From assembly GCF_900103665.1 (NCBI RefSeq), contig NZ_FNGY01000007.1, positions 186,001 to 250,000 of the forward strand: DNA of 64,000 nt, read 5' to 3'. This DNA comes from Pedobacter steynii. Lineage in GTDB: Bacteria; Bacteroidota; Bacteroidia; Sphingobacteriales; Sphingobacteriaceae. The notes beneath the pieces were generated by a model, which made no database searches, was not told where the DNA came from, and worked only from the letters and a program-made list of their open reading frames with translations. Of this stretch, positions 62,601-64,000 are shown one piece after another (within the stretch, counting starts at the first letter, position 1; each line of letters begins with the position of its first letter). Position numbers and translations under genes: made by a program.

Positions 62601-64000
62601 TTACGCTTGGCCTCAACTTCATACGCTTTAACGGCCTTTTGCTGATCGGCCTCTTCCATATCCCGGTAATCCAGCATCGTTAACGGCAAGGCTACTTCTG
62701 CATATACACATTGAAGCGGAATAGAGAAGCGGTCGTAATGAAAACTGCTCCTCAGGATACTGTGGTGTGTCAAAAGGTATTCCCAGCTTTGCAGGAATGC
62801 AGGCACATTCAGATCGGTGATATCGCCCATAAACTGCTCCACGTAAGCACCTGCTTCTTCGTCGTAGATGCTGTGAAACAACATTCCTTCCTGCAAACCA
62901 CTGAGCCTGTAAATCCGTTCTACTCCTTTAGAGCGGGGAACGCCCTGATGTTCTTCCTTCAGAAAAGCATCCAGTTCATCAATGCTGATGATTCCGGTTA
63001 AGTTGAAATCTGCAGGCGTAAAAGAACCGGCAGTTCCAGAGCTGCAATGCGCAATGAGTGTTTCCAGGTAAAAGAGATAGCGATCAGATAAACCTTCCAC
63101 CCCTTCCCTGCTAAAATGCAAATCAGAATACGTCCAGGTCAGGGTTAAGTTACCGCCCTGAATCACACTGTTGACTGATAATTTCTCCCTTACCGGAAAT
63201 GCTTCATCAGCCGCGGCACCTGTATTTTCTCCTGCCTCATCCGATACATCTGCTCCATTTAATAAGGCCTCCGTTTCATTCAGCGTATGTCCTACCTGTC
63301 CGAGGTAATTGAAAATCAGGTCCCAGGGAGCCTTTCCTTCCAGTGTACTTTCTTTGTTCAGGTATTTTAACACGCCATATCCAAGTCCTTTATCCGGTAC
63401 AGCGCGCAATTGCTCTTTAACCGCTTTCAGCTGATCACCAATCGACTGCCCTTCTTTTACTTCCAGAAGAACCGGGTACATGCTGGTAAACCAACCTATC
63501 GTCCTGCTGGTGTCCAGGCCTTCTAAAATATCTTCCCGGCCATGTCCTTCCAATCCGACAGACACCTTTGAATGCGCATTCCATTCCGAAAATGTCAGGG
63601 CCAGTGCACAAAGCAATACATCATTGATTTCTGTATGATAAGCCTTTGGCACTTCCTGCAACAGTTTCTTTGTGGATGCTGCGCTTAGACTGGCGGTATA
63701 ATTTTGTGTATCTGCTACGGTCAATTGAACCGATGCTGTTTTCTCTGTTTTTAGCGGATGATATTCCTGCTGGCTTTTTTCCCAGTACGGCAGCTGGCTG
63801 AGCAAACGACGACGCTGTCCGTAGGTATTTAATGCGGTATGCCATTGTCTGTAAGAACTGCTTTTGGCACCGAGCACCATCGTGGCCGGCTGTTCAGGAT
63901 GTTGTAACAACAGGCCCAGGTCTTCCAGCAGGATGCGCCAGGAAACCCCATCTATCACCAGGTGATGTCCGGCAAAGAAGAGCCGGTAATGGGCATCAGT
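49562..64000 (-). CDS. Non-ribosomal peptide synthetase, C-terminal part (runs past right edge)
   Basis: At least 4812 codons are in the window; the frame is open to base 64000 (HYRLFFAGHHLVIDGVSW) and continues beyond. Domain order from the right: E (partial, active site HHLVIDGVSW near 63960), then C-A-T-E, C-A-T-E and C-A-T-TE. All condensation sites read HHxLLDGWS, as in domains that accept a D residue from an upstream E domain. All epimerase domains have HHLAVDGVSW or a variant plus FNYLGQ. T domains before E have LGGDSIITI; the last T has LGGLSLLVI. The thioesterase has GHSLGG near 50220. Pocket codes are listed per module. It is followed by exporter, sbnA, sbnB and MBL genes in the same direction. 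Confidence 0.95.
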   Translation of the reverse strand, partial: TDAHYRLFFAGHHLVIDGVSWRILLEDLGLLLQHPEQPATMVLGAKSSSYRQWHTALNTYGQRRRLLSQLPYWEKSQQEYHPLKTEKTASVQLTVADTQNYTASLSAASTKKLLQEVPKAYHTEINDVLLCALALTFSEWNAHSKVSVGLEGHGREDILEGLDTSRTIGWFTSMYPVLLEVKEGQSIGDQLKAVKEQLRAVPDKGLGYGVLKYLNKESTLEGKAPWDLIFNYLGQVGHTLNETEALLNGADVSDEAGENTGAAADEAFPVREKLSVNSVIQGGNLTLTWTYSDLHFSREGVEGLSDRYLFYLETLIAHCSSGTAGSFTPADFNLTGIISIDELDAFLKEEHQGVPRSKGVERIYRLSGLQEGMLFHSIYDEEAGAYVEQFMGDITDLNVPAFLQSWEYLLTHHSILRSSFHYDRFSIPLQCVYAEVALPLTMLDYRDMEEADQQKAVKAYEVEAKRKGFDFTNAPLMNLTLIRLTDQRHRMLWNFHHMLLDGWSIPVLLEKLLLAYETLISGESLPVMAKDNYEDYIRYTERRDKEEEELYWRSYLKGLNEGCLLPFVSTTVNRNKGLGLYRELPVIIDARISAQLFRFAQRHRVTVNTLIQGVWAYLLYRYTGRPDVVFGVTVSGRPEALPGVERAVGMYINTLPLYTVIDPEAGIVQWLQELQMNQLQSREYQYTPLNVTQRFANVEGDLFDSLIVYENYPASKVVEGTSDHLELENASLQEQTNYPLSLIVSAAEEIGILFSYNSTLLEDDYVRLISGHFEQVLEQLLVQESGTLAEIDMLKAEEQAQLFKGFNATETAYPHTETAISLFETQVLLSPDAKAIVFEDQVYTYKSLDESANQLARYLRSKGVGTDSLVPVCLERSAQMAVAILGIMKAGAAYVPIDPAYPAERISFMLEDTQATVVVTSAELKASNEAFAKLDAVLIDADWEQIQTWGSRVPVHPAGPADLAYVIYTSGSTGKPKGVMIEHAGMLNHLYAKINDLQLNENTVVAFTASYTFDISVWQLFSALMVGGTTVIYSSAQLLEPAQLIEAVESDRITILELVPSYLTAVLQENIAATLHQLRYLLVTGEAVSQPLLAQWFAHKDYGRIPVVNAYGPTEASDDICHHIMSKAPERINVPIGKPVQNMRIYVLSTSGQLCPVGVPGEICVSGIGVARGYLNRPDLTASRFVSCPFEAPENRMYRTGDLGRWLSDGTIEYLGRIDDQVKIRGFRIELGEIETVIQQAEGIIQAAVVVKTDESGNKRLVAYVVSEAEFNREQTVAWLKSQLPEYMVPGWFVAMDQLPLTGNGKIDRKNLPEPEQGALQSNNYVAPRNEQEQLLAVIWQELLHLPEVGIYDNFFELGGDSIITIQVVSRARRAGFNLQPRDLFQHQTIAGLSARLSTELVGAASGEQGKLEGLSGLLPIQQHYFESDASDLSHYNQSVLLKVKKSLSLEKLASAISQLVSSHDALGFRYVPVENGWEQQYGGDTAVLEMTDFSALAIAELPAAIEAHNDVWQASLDLEKGLVFRAVLILTPDADNRLLLVVHHLAVDGVSWRILLDDLELLLNGSSLPAYKTASYRQWHTALLDYGNRKKVQEQLAYWATAQASAGTLKTLYRWTRVLTEKDIAQHEVSLDAVFTRQLLQEAPRAYHTVINDLLLSALALTLAGWNGDSRVVIGMEGHGREDIGGAIDISRTVGWFTSLYPVVLDISGDGDTASLLKNLKEQLRQVPDNGLGYGVLKYLDKAPALQGKDPWEVEFNYLGQMDNIVTETEDTLLSAALESSGKSLAPEHPVRELLSVNSVIQGGELQMSWSYSRRHFNPEAMATLAENYLAHLRDLISHCVAVAEPVFTPSDYHLAEEISNEELDQFLDAEYQGTPRRSQLESMSRLSGLQEGMLFHSLYDEEAGAYSKQFTCELVGLDPDVFKQSWEALLQRHSILRSGFYYNEFKIPVQCVYRNVSIPFEILDCSHMDPEAQKRYIRYYEEEDLKKGFDFTAAPLMRMGLVKLDENRFYLLWSHHHLLLDGWSMPTLMEGLLNNYEQLSDGKALPVLPEDRYEDYIRYIERQDKEEARAYWKQYLGGLEDATLLPFIGNSSDRTRVHGGYGDEIVHFDAAFTSRLTNYAQQNRVTVNTLMQGVWSYLLYRYNGRTHVSFGIVVSGRPENLPGVESAVGMYINTLPFHGKISLSEDISKGLQRIQSEQLESRGYQYNSLSEIQRLSGITGDLFDTLMVFENYPVSETLDAQPWKLKVENVSSEEHTNYPLSIIIVAGREIAMNFNYNSLLSAADVKSIAGHFSTVLEQMIGSEGLKFADLDIFNTASRQELLHDFNAKSISALPSEGVVARFAKAAVLSPAHPAIVFGNERLSYQELDEQSSRLAHYLRDSGVGAGVLVAVCLERSATVIISMLAILKAGGAYVPIDPGYPADRILYMLSDSGTDLLISTDQILFDLQVPENVEVLDSADFESLTEEYPVTAPEQLISLSDLVYVIYTSGSTGLPKGVEITHAGLSNLLSWHLERYELNQQSVSTAAAGIGFDAFGWEIWPTLVAGASLHIIDDELRLSPSGLVDYYSQAGVTHSFLSTVLIPEFVAESRGRDLALKYLLAGGDRLSAISLEGLGYKIVNNYGPTENSVVTTSYELLAENSELVPPIGIPVSHTQVYILNAANQLSPVGVPGELCIGGAGLARGYLSRPELTAEKFVPNPFFKEIVFGHQSAFNRKIVADQEAGFEHTGSLLQDVPFDDTVALDQSVSNDQEGYGRMYRSGDLARWLPDGNIEYLGRIDDQVKIRGYRIELGEIENVLQQSDLVKQAVVLARPDHRGHKQLVAYLIPEGDFNREALIDFLKARLPEYMVPALWVSLEKFPLTSNGKVDRKLLPEVDANESLTEQYEAPRNATELALASIWADLLRIEKVGIHDNFFELGGDSIITIQVVSRAKRAGYEFQPRDLFAHQTIARLVAALATRKSVQSQSETGFLTGTSGLLPIQQWYFDLENPAVSHFNQHVLLNVSKTISPEILAAVIEQLSNYHDALRFTYRKTSEGWEQEYGAESSKLELVDLQKIPVKKLADQLKSHGDQIQRNLDIEKGIIFRPVLFLTPGKEPENRLLLVVHHLAVDGVSWRILLEDLSLMLAQPDAPALSVLGSKSISYRQWHQALLEYGKSEVLQEQHGYWTGIVGNYIPLITDKVYFKRLTVNDTGTIVGRLDKSATQALLQEVPQAYRTEINDVLLCALTQTLSEWAGHPGISVGLEGHGREDIKAGIDTSRTIGWFTNLYPVSLNIGAEKDPGYQLRLIKEQLRSIPEKGIGYGVLKYLNKDQSLQKIEPWNILFNYLGQLDNMVAEKGVIGMAVEQAGDNVGADYPVSDKLALNTMIQGGELILDWTYSKKHYEASTIERLSLLYLEYLGTLIQHCKEQQSLILNPSDYGLAKDVTLEELDRFMEEEVDGSPRREQLEGIYRLGGLQEGMLFHNLYNEQGAFTEQFSCDLLSLQTDAFIRSWELILKNHSILRTGFQHEVFAIPVQCVYKEAVLPFTLLDYRSKSAEEKELALAAYEQADRNRGFDLNKAPLMRVCLIRLTDDRYRLLWSFHHILLDGWSVPVLLGEMIANYEALSAGKTVELQAVDRYEDYIRYLEKQDKYAIAAYWRQYLAKVEEGCLLPFVTAIADRTRGIGMKEGIIQLDARLTGLVSDYAKAQHLTVNSVMQGVWAYLLYRYTGRKDIIFGVTVSGRPEDLPGIERKVGMYINTLPLYIQLDQTVNIAEWLQTLQQGQLDSREYQYTTLNDIQRLTTVRGDLFDTSIVFQNYPVSEEDMQSGAALEVSDAVVHPQTNYPLTINVITGAEINLLFVYNDEILEAAAVDMMMGHFKQVLLQLAEENVQSWTEIDLLTPAEKEQLLFTFNSNVVPYPQDRTLVGLFREQAMLRPEAPAIVFEHKQWTYKELDEQSESLAGYLLEKGAGPDVLVPVYLERSPEMMIAILGILKAGAAYVPLDTAYPAERINYILNDTDAKLIVTSTGMSHRLGEITTVPFVMVDTVTINRNTVDVSPEIADPGHLAYVIYTSGSTGQPKGVMVEHAGMLNHLYAKVNDLGLNESTAVAFTASYTFDISVWQMFSALLAGGRTVIYSAELLLEPVALLEALVEDEVTILELVPSYLAALLRGNIAVKPGKLEYLLVTGEAVSQTVLKDWFGHPFYGAIPVVNAYGPTEASDDICHYVMRSAPEEINIPVGKPIQNLQVYVLDPSLDLCPLGVVGEVCVAGIGVSRGYLNRPDLTAQKFVPDPFRKEGRLYRTGDFGRWLPDGNLEYLGRMDDQVKVRGFRIELGEVENVLQQYETVAETVVVVKDDPNGNKRLVAYLCVKSGYQKEEMLNWLKGVLPEYMIPSFFITMDQFPLTSNGKIDRKGLPDPDAKAMLVTAYVAARTPLEAQLAVIWQEMLEVPKIGMYDDFFELGGLSLLVIGLISVIRKEIGVKVQVRDIFNYPTIDALAAVITERLESAAAGSPDEGSLDELPLSVSEHLIPLNDGPVLFPVFMLPGASGVTEVYSALGLALQESCILYGLQMPGVLEGESPLQDIAEIAALNIRWIKEVQPKGPYRFIGHSLGGIVLYEMTKQLEAAGEVVETGVILDKDTSTDSSFHENENQGETLFKLAMLVFELGAFLKEPYPEWVWEMKAALSLSDRESIMPVIAALVMKHMGSKGAYAAFMLRILNLVISNGFLKYDFNDQVSDQNRIQDQDRSQDQEKNQDKVQDRVQVNAELLIVKAVDTKWEEVHEEPELGWTAYARNVKSITVPGDHDSLVGNANVHVLAAKLMRHFQQFKK
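49759..49860 (-). repeat. D/Q-rich simple repeat in the thioesterase
   Basis: The thioesterase has about 30 residues of the type DQNRIQDQDRSQDQEKNQDK between FLKYDFNDQ and VNAELLIVK. In DNA it appears as repeated CCTGATC/TCCTGA units of about 6 and 12 bases. This looks like slippage expansion in a surface loop (lid region) and could vary between strains. Confidence 0.65.
53690..58370 (-). other. NRPS module C-A-T-E, leucine pocket, D-configured
   Basis: C site at about 57940 (HHLLLDGWS), A core at about 56530 (YVIYTSGSTGLPKGV), T at about 55235, E site at about 54670. Pocket: D, A, W (GFDAFGWEIWP), F (VTHSFLSTVLI), L, G (LLAGGDR), N, V, V (NNYGPTENSVVTT), K, which is the known leucine code DAWFLGNVVK. 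The A domain carries an extra segment of about 50 residues before RMYRSGDLARW (see 55735-55890). The E domain makes it D-Leu. Confidence 0.85.
55735..55890 (-). other. Unusual insertion inside the leucine A domain
   Basis: Between AEKFVPNPF and RMYRSGDLARW, where other A domains need only a few residues, this one has about 50 more: KEIVFGHQSAFNRKIVADQE then AGFEHTGSLLQ, FDDTVALDQSVSNDQEG. It is acidic and rich in D/Q. The other two A domains in the window lack it. It lies on the surface loop between the core and the motif A7 and may be harmless. Confidence 0.7.
58400..62990 (-). other. NRPS module C-A-T-E, diamino-acid pocket, D-configured
   Basis: C site at about 62500 (HHMLLDGWS), A core at about 61090 (YVIYTSGSTGKPKGV), T at about 59920, E site at about 59355. 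Pocket residues by alignment to GrsA: D (FDISVWQ), I, W, E (ITILELVPSYL), L, T (LLVTGEA), A, D, D (NAYGPTEASDDICH), K: code DIWELTADDK. The acidic pair near the end suits a basic side chain; such codes are reported for diaminobutyrate- or diaminopropionate-loading domains. With sbnA/sbnB nearby, diaminopropionate is the more likely substrate. The E domain makes it D. Confidence 0.75.

Overview
The window looks like a chromosome segment of a Bacteroidota bacterium of the Sphingobacteriaceae, most likely Pedobacter or a close relative. The grounds are an AT-rich genome, SusD/RagB and DUF6266 proteins, DUF5977/DUF6443-type Rhs proteins, promoters of the TAnnTTTG type and few Shine-Dalgarno signals. 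The genus is an inference. No rRNA, tRNA or CRISPR array was seen.

Bases 1-22300 are mainly an interbacterial-competition region read leftward. A type VI secretion spike gene (vgrG) leads into an unassigned 456-residue protein and a large Rhs effector whose C-terminal toxin is cut by the left window edge. Next comes a second, unrelated Rhs locus: an N-terminal DUF5977 protein, a DUF6443-type Rhs protein ending in an M91-like zinc metallopeptidase toxin, and a secreted immunity candidate. Downstream of it are displaced Rhs C-terminal toxin modules without start codons, each followed at once by a lipoprotein gene (probable immunity), and a decayed remnant. A four-gene set of small membrane or lipoproteins at 20-21.6 kb includes the intact relative of that remnant. 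Opposite it is a small membrane protein plus XRE regulator pair with a clear promoter and palindromic operator candidate.

Bases 22400-34460 hold a DUF6266 protein, a SusD-like lipoprotein without a SusC partner, an O-antigen-ligase-like membrane protein, a transglutaminase-like lipoprotein, a DUF2059 protein, several unrecognised envelope proteins and a small leader-like peptide. Traces of IS21-family elements lie here, and one of them has truncated a LytTR regulator gene.

Bases 34465-44854 are a compact defence island: a cytosine-5 DNA methyltransferase, a MORC-like GHKL ATPase, a Z1-domain helicase-like protein, a PD-(D/E)XK (DUF4420) protein and an AIPR protein in one rightward operon, closed by a terminator, with a convergent Vsr endonuclease. 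This matches the MORC/Z1 restriction-type systems predicted from comparative genomics and is the best candidate for a little-studied system.

Bases 44900-64000 are the end of a non-ribosomal peptide cluster read leftward: the C-terminal part of a giant NRPS (E / C-A-T-E / C-A-T-E / C-A-T-TE), an ABC exporter, SbnA-like and SbnB-like enzymes for 2,3-diaminopropionate, and an MBL-fold hydrolase. Two adenylation domains share the pocket code DIWELTADDK (diamino-acid type) and the middle one has the leucine code DAWFLGNVVK. The predicted tail is D-diamino acid, D-Leu, L-diamino acid, then release by the thioesterase. This suggests a cationic (lipo)peptide, perhaps of the pedopeptin class known from Pedobacter.
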